Shown piece after piece: positions 16,477 through 24,777 of a stretch of DNA of 64,000 nucleotides. How positions within the stretch are numbered: the first letter of the stretch is position 1; every line of letters begins with the position of its first letter. The DNA is taken from positions 62,001-126,000 of the forward strand of contig MGVC01000008.1 of assembly GCA_001800285.1 (NCBI GenBank), given 5' to 3'. The DNA comes from Elusimicrobia bacterium RIFOXYA2_FULL_39_19. GTDB lineage: Bacteria; Elusimicrobiota; Endomicrobiia; CG1-02-37-114; XYA2-FULL-39-19. Made by a program: the position numbers and the translations under genes. Under the pieces are notes generated by a model that was not told where the DNA came from, ran no database searches, and was given only the letters and a program-made list of their open reading frames with translations.

Positions 16477-17810
16477 AGGGCCTCCAGAAAAGTTTTTACT
16501 TTATGCAGGGTTTCTTCATATTCAGCAGAAGGGACGGAATCATAGGTTATGCCGCCGCCGGAATTGAAGTAAAGTTTTTTATTTTGCGCCATTATGGTTC
16601 TTATGGCAATATTAAAATCTGTTACTTTATTAAACCCGAAGTAGCCTATAGACCCGCAGTAAACGTTGCGGTGTATGCCTTCCAGCTCATCAATAATTTC
16701 CATAGACCGTATTTTCGGGGCGCCGGTTATGGACCCGCCGGGAAAACATGCCTTAAAACAGTCCAGATGAGTTTTGTTCTTATGCAGGGTGCCGGTAATG
16801 GTAGATATCAGGTGGATTACGGTGGCGTATTTATGGGCTTCATGCAGTTTTGCCACGCGGATTGAGTCATAACTGCATACTTTGCCCAAGTCATTGCGTT
16901 CCAGGTCTGTTATCATAAGCAGTTCTGCAAGGTTTTTTTTGCTGGTTAAAAGATTTTTTACTATTTTGGCGTCTTCTGCGGGGGTTTTTCCGCGGGGCAT
17001 AGTGCCTTTTATAGGTTTGGTTTCTACTGCAGAGCCTTTTATGCTTAAAAACCTTTCCATAGAGAAGGAAAGTATTTCACGGTTATCAAATTTCAGATAG
17101 GCGCCGAAAGGAACATTGTTTTTTTCTCTGATAGTTTTATAGATTTGAAACGGAGAGGTGGAATTATTGGTATAAAAACGCTGGGACAGGTTAACCTGAT
17201 ACACGTCACCCTGCTCAATATACTTTTTTATTTTGTTTATAGCGCTGTAATACTGGTTTTTTGTGAAGTTAGATGTGATTTTGCCTGACAGTCCCGGCTT
17301 TTCCAAAGACTTAGCGGAAGCCGGAGTTTTTGAAATTCTGTTAAAAAAAAGTTCTATGCGTTTTTTTGCTTTTTCTTTTTGTTTGGCGGGCGTGTTTTCC
17401 GGTAATCCGGTAGATACAATGCACAGTGTGTGTTTTAAGTTGTCATAAACAAGTACCGTATCATAAAAACCAAATTCCATGTAAGGCCAGCACAGTTCAT
17501 CAGTTGATGTGGTTTTAAAATGCTCTGTCAGCCGGCCTGCATCATAAGACACGTAGCCTGCCGCGGCGCCAAGCGGAAAGTCATAATTGCCCTGGGATAT
17601 TTTGTATTTTGAAAGCAGGTGTTTAAGTTTTGTGAAAGCGTCTTTTTTTGATGATGAAAAACGGTAAAAAGGGTCAGCAAAAATAAATGAATATCTGCTG
17701 GTTTCTGAAGTGCCGGTGTTGCTGTCTAAAAAGATAAGGTTGTTATCATTTTTAAAACAGTTTGCTATGTCAAAGGCAGTTAGTTTAAAAGGCAGTTTTT
17801 CGACTATCAT
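16473..17810 (-). CDS. pabB: Aminodeoxychorismate synthase component I
   Basis: A 445-residue chorismate-binding enzyme forming 4-amino-4-deoxychorismate for folate synthesis. The C-terminal catalytic half carries KPIKGTMPRG, with Lys 268 at the PabB nucleophile position; anthranilate synthase TrpE normally has Ala there (PIAGT). TDLERNDLGKVC, GSITGAPKIRSMEII and NIAIRTI also match. The N-terminal half is shorter and divergent. Coupling to pabC by a four-base overlap strengthens the call. The glutaminase partner PabA is not in the window. No good ribosome binding site or promoter could be identified upstream of the ATG. Confidence 0.92.
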   Translation of the reverse strand: MIVEKLPFKLTAFDIANCFKNDNNLIFLDSNTGTSETSRYSFIFADPFYRFSSSKKDAFTKLKHLLSKYKISQGNYDFPLGAAAGYVSYDAGRLTEHFKTTSTDELCWPYMEFGFYDTVLVYDNLKHTLCIVSTGLPENTPAKQKEKAKKRIELFFNRISKTPASAKSLEKPGLSGKITSNFTKNQYYSAINKIKKYIEQGDVYQVNLSQRFYTNNSTSPFQIYKTIREKNNVPFGAYLKFDNREILSFSMERFLSIKGSAVETKPIKGTMPRGKTPAEDAKIVKNLLTSKKNLAELLMITDLERNDLGKVCSYDSIRVAKLHEAHKYATVIHLISTITGTLHKNKTHLDCFKACFPGGSITGAPKIRSMEIIDELEGIHRNVYCGSIGYFGFNKVTDFNIAIRTIMAQNKKLYFNSGGGITYDSVPSAEYEETLHKVKTFLEAL

Positions 17811-17929
17811 TTACTTGATAAACAGCTCCGGTTTTGATATTCTATAAACGTGAAAAATACTATGCTTAGATAAAAAATTTACCATATATAAACCAAAAAT
17901 ACAAATAATATTCTGAGAGGTAACGTACC

Positions 17930-18346
17930 TTCAAACTGGAAATACATGTACCCATTGCCATAACTGTAGGCACAGCAACGTACCTTATATTAGGTTCGGT
18001 TGAAGCGGCAATCAGCGCTCTGCTGGCGGGCATTTTTATTGATTTGGACCACTGGTTTGATTATTTTATGAACCACGGGGTTAAGTTTGACGTGAAAGAT
18101 TTTTTTTATCAGCTTAATGAAGCCAGGATAACAAAGGTATATGTTTTGCTTCATTGTTATGAGTTTATGGCGTTGTTTACTGTAGTGATGTTGTTTGTAA
18201 AATCACCGATTATTCTGGGGATTTATATAGGTTTTATTACGCATTTTATGGCAGATATTTTAAGCTGGCGGTCCTATTATTACAGTTATTCGTTATTTTA
18301 CAGATATTCCGTAAATTTTGATATGAAAAAGATTTTTAGGGCTTAA
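17930..18346 (+). CDS. Small membrane protein with an IDLDH motif (DUF457/YdjM-like), start codon apparently lost
   Basis: The frame is open from just after a TAA at 17921-17923 to 18346 and encodes a convincing protein: FKLEIHVPIAITVGTATYL, a hydrophobic helix, then GIFIDLDHWFDYFMNHG, a charged segment and further membrane helices. The D-L-D-H motif before a membrane region resembles membrane-bound metal-dependent hydrolases of the DUF457/YdjM type. No ATG or GTG exists upstream, and the only standard codon is TTG 18044, which would cut the motif in half. TGAGAGG at 17914-17920 is correctly spaced for a start at 17930, where the codon is TTC. Start-codon mutation, a rare start or a sequencing error are all possible. 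Confidence 0.5.
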   Translation, partial: FKLEIHVPIAITVGTATYLILGSVEAAISALLAGIFIDLDHWFDYFMNHGVKFDVKDFFYQLNEARITKVYVLLHCYEFMALFTVVMLFVKSPIILGIYIGFITHFMADILSWRSYYYSYSLFYRYSVNFDMKKIFRA

Positions 18347-18357
18347 AAAATGGTGTC

Positions 18358-18420
18358 ATTCCCGAAGTGATTCTGATCGGGAATCTATAGCAAAAATTGT
18401 AGTGGCTCAGCTTACTGAGC
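18358..18420 (+). repeat. Two adjacent hairpins before the RsmD-like gene
   Basis: ATTCCCGA (18358-18365) pairs with TCGGGAAT (18377-18384), an ATTCCC...GGGAAT type dispersed palindrome. GCTCAG-CTTA-CTGAGC (18405-18420) is a perfect 6-bp hairpin ending just before the GGAGG ribosome binding site of the next gene. They could form a terminator or leader structure, but no T-run follows. Confidence 0.5.
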
Positions 18421-18438
18421 AGTTTGGAGGCATAAAAT

Positions 18439-18999
18439 ATGAGTATTACTATAATTGGCGGGGAATTAAGCGGCCAGCTACTTTTACCGGTAGATAAAAA
18501 CCATCCGTTGCGCCCTATTCTTGCGCGCATTAAAAAATCCATTTTTGATATTATCCGGCTGAAACTTGACGGTGCGGTGTTTCTGGATTTGTTTGCAGGT
18601 ACGGGTTCTGTGGGTATAGAGGCAATTTCCAGGGGTGCCTCACAGGTGGTTTTTGTAGATACTGCACTTTTGGCAGTAAAGATGGTAGAAAAGAACCTGC
18701 AGAAGCTTAAAATTATGCATAAGGCAAAGATTTGCCAGAGGGATGTGTTGTTTGGATTAGGCTGGCTGAAGAATATTACCAGGGAAAATTATTTTGATAT
18801 TGTGTTTATGGGTCCGCCCTATAAGCTTTATTGTGTAAATAAGCTATTGACGCATCTTAAAGAAGCCAATGTGTTAAAAGCAGACGGGCTGATAGTGGCA
18901 CAGCACCACCAAACAGAGAAAGTGGAAACAACAGACTTTAGAATTGTACGCACAGAAAAATACGGCGATACAATAGTAACATTCTTGAAGAATGTTTAA
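18439..18999 (+). CDS. rsmD: RsmD-like methyltransferase with altered catalytic motif
   Basis: A 186-residue Rossmann-fold methyltransferase of the RsmD family, which methylates N2 of G966 in 16S rRNA. It has the family N-terminal layout (IIGGELSGQLLLPV, RPILARIKKSIFDII) and the SAM-binding motif FLDLFAGTGSVGIEAISRGA, with VVFVDTALLAV as motif II. The catalytic motif IV reads VFMGPPYK, whereas RsmD and relatives have D/N-P-P-Y; the Asp is replaced by Gly. The enzyme may be impaired or act differently. GGAGG at 18424-18428 supports the start. It is not closely coupled to other genes and lies in a repeat-rich region. Confidence 0.83.
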   Translation: MSITIIGGELSGQLLLPVDKNHPLRPILARIKKSIFDIIRLKLDGAVFLDLFAGTGSVGIEAISRGASQVVFVDTALLAVKMVEKNLQKLKIMHKAKICQRDVLFGLGWLKNITRENYFDIVFMGPPYKLYCVNKLLTHLKEANVLKADGLIVAQHHQTEKVETTDFRIVRTEKYGDTIVTFLKNV

Positions 19000-19006
19000 A
19001 TTTAAT

Positions 19007-19085
19007 CCTCTCCTCTTGTGAGAGGTCACGTGTAGTATCCCGACGAAAGATTGTAAAAAGTAAAATCGGGAACGTGGGTGAGGGT
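19007..19085 (+). repeat. CCTCTC...GAGAGG...GGTGAGGGT repeat interrupted by a tcccgat element (copy 2)
   Basis: The outer pieces (TCCTCTCCTCTTGTGAGAGG and GGTGAGGGT) resemble a common bacterial intergenic repeat. Between them lies GTAGTATCCCGACGAAAGAT followed by an A/T-rich spacer and AAATCGGG (19032-19070), closely related to the element at 9970-10009. This suggests one small repeat inserted in another. Confidence 0.45.
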
Positions 19086-19122
19086 TTAATTAATTTACCG
19101 AATGATTGCGAAAAGACCCGAC

Positions 19123-19177
19123 TTGTAGCCGCAAGCTTTAGCTTGCGCAGAATAGTGGCGAATAAAAAGCCGAATAA
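19123..19177 (+). repeat. 55-bp direct repeat, copy A
   Basis: This begins TTGTAGCCGCAAGCTTTAGC and ends GCCGAATAA. It differs from copy B (19389-19443) at only two positions. It contains the palindrome GCAAGCT-TT-AGCTTGC, so the transcribed unit would form a 7-bp hairpin. Confidence 0.8.
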
Positions 19178-19388
19178 TCAAAAATATCTGTCATACCCGA
19201 AAAGACCCTGATCCCGATATTCCCTTTTATCAGTTATAATCGGGACGCTGGCCTGCTACACTTCTTATCGTGTACCAGCAGCTCTTTCTTTTCCTATTAC
19301 CATTAGTTTCAAGAACGCTACTCGCAGGAACGAGTACGGTAACTGCCTACAGTCGGGTATCCATTAATAATGACCTAATAGGGCTGAA

Positions 19389-19443
19389 TTGTAGCCGCAA
19401 GCTTTAGCTTGCGCAGAATAGTAGCGAATAGAAAGCCGAATAA
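19389..19443 (+). repeat. 55-bp direct repeat, copy B
   Basis: The second copy of the unit at 19123-19177, in the same orientation and 53 of 55 bases identical. The two lie 266 bp apart with no gene between them. Confidence 0.8.
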
Positions 19444-19491
19444 AGAGATTTGTAGTTGCCCATATATGGGCGTTTTTAAAAATAATCTTTA

Positions 19492-19659
19492 AAAAACTGT
19501 TTTTTCACTACCATTAATGATTTTTAACGCTAAAATCTGCGGCAACAACAGGAAGCCAATCAAACTCGCTTGTAATTCAGCTCAAACAAGATTGGCTTAA
19601 TTCCCTGTTCTTGCATTGCTTTTGAGCTAAATCATTTATTGCGTTCAAAAACAGTTTTT
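19492..19659 (+). mobile_element. MITE-like palindromic element with 13-bp terminal inverted repeats
   Basis: AAAAACTGTTTTT (19492-19504) and AAAAACAGTTTTT (19647-19659) are exact reverse complements. Inside, AACAGG plus AAGCCAATC (19547-19561) pairs with GATTGGCTT (19590-19598) and CCTGTT (19604-19609). AGCTCAAA (19579-19586) pairs with TTTGAGCT (19621-19628). No transposase and no clear target-site duplication were seen. A MITE is one reading; a large structured RNA is another. Confidence 0.45.
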
Positions 19660-19910
19660 CGAAATTAAGGTTTATGTAAGTAATCTTGAGAGATTTCAAA
19701 CTAAAGATTTTTGCGACAAGTCAGTAGTTTAGAATTTTAAGTGATTTCTAAAAGATTGAGTAGAAATCTGTTAAAACAAATTTCAAAGAAAGCGGAAGAA
19801 AGTAAATGTTATCGGAAGTAACCTTGATCAATCTTGAATATTTTTATGGTTAAGGCTGTTGTAGAGATGGTTAAGTCGTCATATTAGTAAAAATACTAAA
19901 GGAGTTTTTG

Positions 19911-20258
19911 ATGATAAAAGTTAGATTTAAAAACCGTGAGGAAATTAGAATGGGTTCTCCCTTTAATACTTGCGACATTATATTAGAGGATAATAAAAAT
20001 AGGATTAATTTACCCAATAAGGATTGGCAGGATAAATTCTCTACTAGCCCCGATGGTAAATTGTTGGCATTAATATTCTGGGATATTAAGTGCAATGAAC
20101 CGGGTTTTAGAATTCTCCTAGTAGATATTAAAAAACAAAATAAGAGTATATCTAAGCGTTTTAATGGTATTTGCAAGTCAATATCTTGGGCAGAAAACGG
20201 GTTTAATTTGGATATTATAACCTACGTTAAAATAATTAACAATAAGTTGTGTGTTTAG
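19911..20258 (+). CDS. Orphan hypothetical protein
   Basis: A 115-residue soluble protein with no family I recognise. The start is well defined: AAAGGAG at 19898-19904, six bases before ATG 19911. The sequence alternates short beta-like stretches with charged turns. STSPDGKLLALIFWDI and FRILLVDIKKQNKS resemble a single blade of a WD40/TolB-type propeller, too short to close one. There is no signal peptide, membrane helix or cysteine pair. It stands alone between a 900-bp repeat-rich stretch and a 260-bp leader before argB, a setting typical of recently acquired or lineage-specific genes (inference). Confidence 0.6.
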   Translation: MIKVRFKNREEIRMGSPFNTCDIILEDNKNRINLPNKDWQDKFSTSPDGKLLALIFWDIKCNEPGFRILLVDIKKQNKSISKRFNGICKSISWAENGFNLDIITYVKIINNKLCV

Positions 20259-20518
20259 GTTTGTAGCGAGTACATGGTTAGTGTAAGTTCAACCATCGTA
20301 GTAGAAGGAATTATTTTTCAGGTTGCTGTTAGTAGTCAGGATTTCTATCAGAAGTCTTGACTGAAAAATTGGCATAGAAACTACTGACTTTCTAGATGAA
20401 TCTTTAATTTCGAAATAGCATATTTGTTTTGGTTTATGAAAATATAATCAGTTTTTCAGTCGTTGTAACCAGGTTTTTTCGCTATTATTCGGCAGTATTC
20501 GCATAAAAGGAGAAGTTT
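20259..20518 (+). other. 260-bp gap before argB, some inverted repeats
   Basis: No gene is visible. AGTAGTCAG with TTTCTAT on the left and ATAGAAA with CTACTGACT on the right (about 20331-20383) form an imperfect inverted repeat. TTTTTCAG and CTGAAAAA also recur. No riboswitch or attenuator could be identified. Confidence 0.4.
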
Positions 20519-21265
20519 ATGGGTAAAACAGTTGTTATCAAATTCGGCGGAAACGCTACGGAAGATAGGGTTACAAGAAAGAAAATAATTAATGATATTG
20601 TGCGCCTCAGCAAAAATAATTCTGTTATTTTAGTGCATGGCGGGGGCCCGCAGATTAGCAGGTATATGAACGAGGCGGGTATAAAGCCCAGGTTTGTTAA
20701 CGGGTTGCGCTACACTGACCCCAAGACTATGGTTATAGCCGAAAAAGCGCTGGGTGGGATAAATGCATCTATTGCAAACCAGATAAATAAATCCGGCGGG
20801 TACGCTTTTGGTATGTCCTGCAGGGAAGGCAATACGGCAATTTCTAAAAAAATAGTAAAGCTGGGGCTTGTAGGTGAAATACAAAAGGTAGATGCCCGGC
20901 TTTTAACCCTGCTCTGCAAGGCAAAGATAGTGCCGGTTATTATGCCGGTAAGCAAAGATACTAAAAATACAACGCTTAATATAAATGCAGATACAGCGGC
21001 TACGGAAATAGCAGTAGCTATGAAAGCGGATATATTGCTTTTTTTAACGGATGTGCCCGGTATTAAAGATGCGGCAGGCAAAGTTTATAAAACTGTAAAG
21101 ATAAAGGAAATTGATAAGCTTATTAAGTCCTCAATTATAACGGGCGGTATGATACCTAAATCAACGGGTTGTGCGCAGGCTGTTAAAAGAGGCATAAAGC
21201 AGGTGCAGATAACTGACGGGAAAAAAGGCGTGTCAAATTCCAGCGGAACAGTAATAAAATACTAA
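20519..21265 (+). CDS. argB: Acetylglutamate kinase
   Basis: A 248-residue amino-acid-kinase-fold enzyme that phosphorylates N-acetyl-L-glutamate in arginine biosynthesis. VVIKFGGNA (Lys 8 of the nucleotide site), ILVHGGGPQISRYM, and NINADTAATEIAVAMKAD are diagnostic. ITGGMIPKSTGCAQAVKRGI lies near the C-terminus. It is slightly shorter than the arginine-inhibited hexameric forms and lacks their N-terminal extra helix, so feedback inhibition by arginine is less likely (inference). AAAAGGAG gives a good ribosome binding site. argD follows after 13 bp. Confidence 0.95.
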   Translation: MGKTVVIKFGGNATEDRVTRKKIINDIVRLSKNNSVILVHGGGPQISRYMNEAGIKPRFVNGLRYTDPKTMVIAEKALGGINASIANQINKSGGYAFGMSCREGNTAISKKIVKLGLVGEIQKVDARLLTLLCKAKIVPVIMPVSKDTKNTTLNINADTAATEIAVAMKADILLFLTDVPGIKDAAGKVYKTVKIKEIDKLIKSSIITGGMIPKSTGCAQAVKRGIKQVQITDGKKGVSNSSGTVIKY

Positions 21266-21278
21266 AATGGAGAAAAAA

Positions 21279-22457
21279 ATGAACTACAAAGAAACGGAAA
21301 AGAAATACATTGCCCAAACGTATAAACGGCAGAACGCTATATTCGTAAAAGCCAAAGGCAAATATATCTGGGATATTAACGGTAAAAAATATCTGGATTT
21401 TTTTACCGGTGTAAGCGTGTGTAATTTAGGCCATAACCACCCATTAATTATTAAAGCTATTAAAAAGCAGGCGGATGCGCTGGTGCATGTGTCAAACCAT
21501 TATTACACGTTGCCGCAGATAAACCTGGCAAAAATGATAATAGAAAAAAGCTTTAAAAAAGGGAAATTGTTTTTTTCCAATTCCGGCGCAGAAGCTGTAG
21601 AGACAGCCATAAAGATTGCCAGAAAGTACGGGTCTGTAAATGCCCAATATGAGGTTATAGCTTTTAACAGTTCTTTCCACGGGCGTACTTACGGGGCGCT
21701 TTCGTCAACGGGCCAGGAAAAACTGCACCAGGGGTTTAAACCATTGGTGCCCGGCATAAAGTTTGCAAAGTTTAACGATATTGTTTCAGTTAAAAAAGCG
21801 TTTACAAAAAAAACCTGCGCTGTTTTGATAGAGCCCATACAGGGTGAAGGCGGAGTAAATATAGCATCAAAAAAGTTTCTACAGGAATTAAGCGCGTTTT
21901 GCAAAAAAAATAAAATACTCCTGATATTTGATGAGGTGCAGTGCGGGCTGGGCCGGACAGGCAAACTGTTTGCTTACCAGTATTATGGTGTAGAGCCGGA
22001 TATTATAGTGCTGGCAAAAAGTATTGCTAACGGGCTTCCTTTAGGCATAACGGTTATTAATGGCAAGCATCAGGACCTGTTACAACCGGGAGACCATGGC
22101 TCTACCTTTGGCGGAAGTCTGGTGGCGTGCGCGGCGGCTATTGAAACGCTGAAATGCCTGGATAATAAAAAACTGCTGGCAAACGTTAATAGCACAGGCG
22201 CTTATTTTTTAAGTAAGTTAAACGACTTGAAAAAGAAGTACCCGGCTATTATAAAGGAAGTGCGCGGGGTAGGGCTAATGATAGCAGTAGAGCTTTATAC
22301 GGATGGCTCCGGCATAGTGGCAAAGGCGCTGGAAAAAGGGCTGATAATTAATTGCACGCAGGGTAAGATAATAAGATTTCTGCCTTCATTTCATATAACA
22401 AAAAAAGACGTTGATACTGCCTTAAAGGTTGTAGATTCAATCCTGTCTGAAATCTAA
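21279..22457 (+). CDS. argD: Acetylornithine aminotransferase
   Basis: A 392-residue class III PLP aminotransferase acting two steps after ArgB in arginine synthesis. FFSNSGAEAVETAIKIARKY, the IFDEVQCGLGRTGKLFAY segment (PLP-stacking Asp) and Lys 247 in VLAKSIANGLPLG are characteristic. An ATG at 21267 is in frame, but the GGAG at 21269-21272 lies inside it and is spaced six bases from ATG 21279, so 21279 is chosen. Adjacency to argB makes ArgD far likelier than other class III members. It faces the minus-strand OmpA gene; a GTTCGAGCTTGTCGAGAAC palindromic repeat sits in the gap at 22592-22610. Confidence 0.93.
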   Translation: MNYKETEKKYIAQTYKRQNAIFVKAKGKYIWDINGKKYLDFFTGVSVCNLGHNHPLIIKAIKKQADALVHVSNHYYTLPQINLAKMIIEKSFKKGKLFFSNSGAEAVETAIKIARKYGSVNAQYEVIAFNSSFHGRTYGALSSTGQEKLHQGFKPLVPGIKFAKFNDIVSVKKAFTKKTCAVLIEPIQGEGGVNIASKKFLQELSAFCKKNKILLIFDEVQCGLGRTGKLFAYQYYGVEPDIIVLAKSIANGLPLGITVINGKHQDLLQPGDHGSTFGGSLVACAAAIETLKCLDNKKLLANVNSTGAYFLSKLNDLKKKYPAIIKEVRGVGLMIAVELYTDGSGIVAKALEKGLIINCTQGKIIRFLPSFHITKKDVDTALKVVDSILSEI

Positions 22458-22629
22458 TAACTGTCAAATTTGTTTCTTCAGATTAAGTTTATGTCTTCTC
22501 GATTCACCCTATTATCATAGAAATCGAAATACTGTCTGTAATCTCGATTCACTCAACTAAAAAGGTTCACTCGAAGAGTAATGTTTTTAGTGTTCGAGCT
22601 TGTCGAGAACAAAAGTGAAATAAAAAGAA

Positions 22630-24777
22630 TTATTCTGAGGGTGCTTGTTTGGGTGCTTCCTGAGGTTGTGCTTCTTCTGCGGGTGGTGTATTGTCCTGCG
22701 TTTGAGGTGTGTTTTCTGTTTCAGGCGTTGCGGTTTCGGATTTTACCGGTAGTGCCATTTTTTCTTTTGTGATTACTATTTCAACTCTGCGGTTTTTCAT
22801 TCTTCCGGCTCTGGTAGTGTTCGGGAAAATTGGTTTCAGGGCGCCCCAGCCTTTTACTGCCAGTCTTTCCTTAGCTATGCCTTTCTTTACCAGATAACTA
22901 TAAACATTCCACGCTCTTGAGCTGGAAAGTTCTACATTATTTTGTTTTGATTCAGAAATATCGGTGTGGCCTTCTATTAAAACTTTGTATTCAGGATAGG
23001 TTTGCAGGGTTTCTATGGCTTTATCCAGCTGGGTATAGGCTTCCGGTTTCATGGATTTTTTGCCCCGGTCAAACAGCACTTCGGATGATAAAGATATTTT
23101 CAAGCCCTGGAATTCCTGTTTTTTTACAACTTCTTTTACAACTTCCCTTATTTCAACTTTTGTAGGAATAAACATTGTAACGTACTGGTCTTCGGAAGAT
23201 TTGTTACCGGCAACGTCATATACAGTAAGCTGTATTTTATAGTCGCCATTAGGCACATTTTCGCCATACACGTCATCTTTGCCGTTCCAGTACAATTCTT
23301 TATTAATGGAAGTAAGGCCGTAACTGTCATCAACAGATTTAAATGCTTTTACTGTTTTGCCTTTTGAGTTGATTATGGCTACCTGCCAGCGTTCAATATA
23401 ATTGTTATCGGTTATGGTGAAGTAAAAGGTAGTATCATCTTCAAGGCCGTCACTGTTTGGGGAAATTGTTTTATTAGATATGCTAGTGGCAAGCACAGCG
23501 GGGGTTAAATCAATATTCAGCGCGGCTTTTTCTGTCTGGGACCTCTTGCCGTCTGCTTCAATATACAATTCAGCGCTATAATTTCCTTCAGATACAAACC
23601 CGCCAAAATCATTTTTGCCGTCCCAGTTGATTATTTTAGGCAGTGTTTCCTGTCCGGAAAGCGTTTTAACTATTATGTTGTTGCTGTCAATAATGGATAT
23701 TTTCCAGAGTGTCAGGGTAGTCAGCTGGGGGACTTCAGGCAGGAAAAAGGTACTGTCTTTCATGCCGTCATTATTGGGTGAAAATATGTAGGGGTCTGCT
23801 TTCATGAATGAATCAAAATATTTGGGTTTTACTTTCCAGCCTACAAACTTCATTACAAAGGAAACTCTGTGAACCTCTCCTACCGTAGCAACCGGCTGGT
23901 AGGCATAATCTACGCCTATTCCTCTTATATGTATTCCTATGCCGGCTCTTAAACCTGCCAGTGTATCAAGTTCTTTGGTTGAATTTTCGTCGGTAAGAAA
24001 TTTGTAGCCGATTCTTAAAGCCAGGATATCTGCACCCCAGTGTTCTATGGCGGCGCTGTAGCTGACCGGCTGGAATTCTGTTTTATCTGCCTGAAATATA
24101 AAATTAATCACAGAAGACTGTTCCGGCAGGTCTGCTTTAAAATTAAATCCGAATTTATGAGTAAGCGGTGTTTTTACTTTTACCAGGGAACCGCTGTAGG
24201 AAAATTCACTAGTGCCTAAGTTCTGGGCGCAGTAGCCCATAGAAAATGATTCTGACTTTGAACGTAATAGAAAACCTGCATCAAAAAGCATTAAGGATGC
24301 TTTGAAATCTGTATCAAGCGCATCTGAAACACTTTTTGCTGCTGCACCCAGGGCAAAGGTATCGGATACTTTAAACCCGAATGATAATCCACTGGCCATA
24401 CTGCCCGGCGAAAAAGTATCTGACAGCGCGCCGTCCTGAATTCTGGTGATGGCAGTTCCGCCGAAAGATAGTGTATGAATAGCTAAAGTTCCTGCGGGAA
24501 ACGGGTGCAGATAACCGCCGGAACCCATATACATATCACCCGGCAAAGTAGTGTAAGTGGATTGAAATTCAGGGCGGATTATAAAACCAAGGCCGGCCGG
24601 GTTGTGGTAGACGGCATTAAAGTCATCAGCAAGAGGTGTAAAAGCTTCGCCGAGGGCTGTTGCTCTGGCGCCCTGGGATATCTGCAGAAAATCCAAGCCG
24701 GGTAAAGTTGCGCCGGCTTGAGCACAATTGAAACACAGCAGAGTCCCTAAAGTGATGGTTAAGGTGCGTTTAATCAT
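22630..24777 (-). CDS. PorV-like beta-barrel protein with CHU_C/FlgD-type Ig repeats and C-terminal OmpA domain
   Basis: A 715-residue outer-membrane protein with a signal peptide (MIKRTLTITLGTLLCFNCAQAG). Residues ~25-325 resemble PorV/PorQ/UPF0164 barrels (QGARATALGEAFTPLADD, YHNPAGLG). Two Ig-like modules follow, each opening with an NxDG calcium-type motif (FSPNNDGMKDS; ISPNSDGLEDD) and holding a WDGK/WNGKD core, at about 335-430 and 435-545. Residues ~560-680 form an OmpA peptidoglycan-binding domain (VLIEGHTDISES, LSSSRAWNVYSYL, RMKNRRVEIVI). A Pro/Glu/Gln-rich tail ends the protein. The fusion links an outer-membrane barrel to the cell wall. Its start overlaps the stop of the upstream FlgD-tailed protein by one base, so the two are translationally coupled. 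Confidence 0.88.
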   Translation of the reverse strand: MIKRTLTITLGTLLCFNCAQAGATLPGLDFLQISQGARATALGEAFTPLADDFNAVYHNPAGLGFIIRPEFQSTYTTLPGDMYMGSGGYLHPFPAGTLAIHTLSFGGTAITRIQDGALSDTFSPGSMASGLSFGFKVSDTFALGAAAKSVSDALDTDFKASLMLFDAGFLLRSKSESFSMGYCAQNLGTSEFSYSGSLVKVKTPLTHKFGFNFKADLPEQSSVINFIFQADKTEFQPVSYSAAIEHWGADILALRIGYKFLTDENSTKELDTLAGLRAGIGIHIRGIGVDYAYQPVATVGEVHRVSFVMKFVGWKVKPKYFDSFMKADPYIFSPNNDGMKDSTFFLPEVPQLTTLTLWKISIIDSNNIIVKTLSGQETLPKIINWDGKNDFGGFVSEGNYSAELYIEADGKRSQTEKAALNIDLTPAVLATSISNKTISPNSDGLEDDTTFYFTITDNNYIERWQVAIINSKGKTVKAFKSVDDSYGLTSINKELYWNGKDDVYGENVPNGDYKIQLTVYDVAGNKSSEDQYVTMFIPTKVEIREVVKEVVKKQEFQGLKISLSSEVLFDRGKKSMKPEAYTQLDKAIETLQTYPEYKVLIEGHTDISESKQNNVELSSSRAWNVYSYLVKKGIAKERLAVKGWGALKPIFPNTTRAGRMKNRRVEIVITKEKMALPVKSETATPETENTPQTQDNTPPAEEAQPQEAPKQAPSE

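Larger units (their letters stand above)
19000..19910 (+). other. 910-bp gene-free stretch packed with small repeats
   Basis: No credible gene is present. The contents are a CCTCTC/GAGAGG hairpin (19007-19025), a tcccgat element (19032-19070), two 55-bp direct repeats (19123 and 19389), another TCCCGAT/ATCGGGA pair (19213-19246) and a hairpin-rich element with terminal inverted repeats (19492-19659). The last ~250 bp hold only AT-rich sequence leading to the AAAGGAG site of the next gene. Confidence 0.7.

Noticed and set aside
19123-19443. Possible CRISPR-like array from the direct repeats
   Set aside because: Only two copies, 266 bp apart and no cas genes; the unit is a REP-like palindrome.
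20259-20518. Riboswitch or T-box before argB
   Set aside because: Inverted repeats exist but no known riboswitch core or T-box sequence could be recognised.
22592-22610. GTTCGAGCTTGTCGAGAAC as a bidirectional terminator between argD and the OmpA gene
   Set aside because: The stem is short and there is no T-run on either side; it is more likely a small dispersed repeat.
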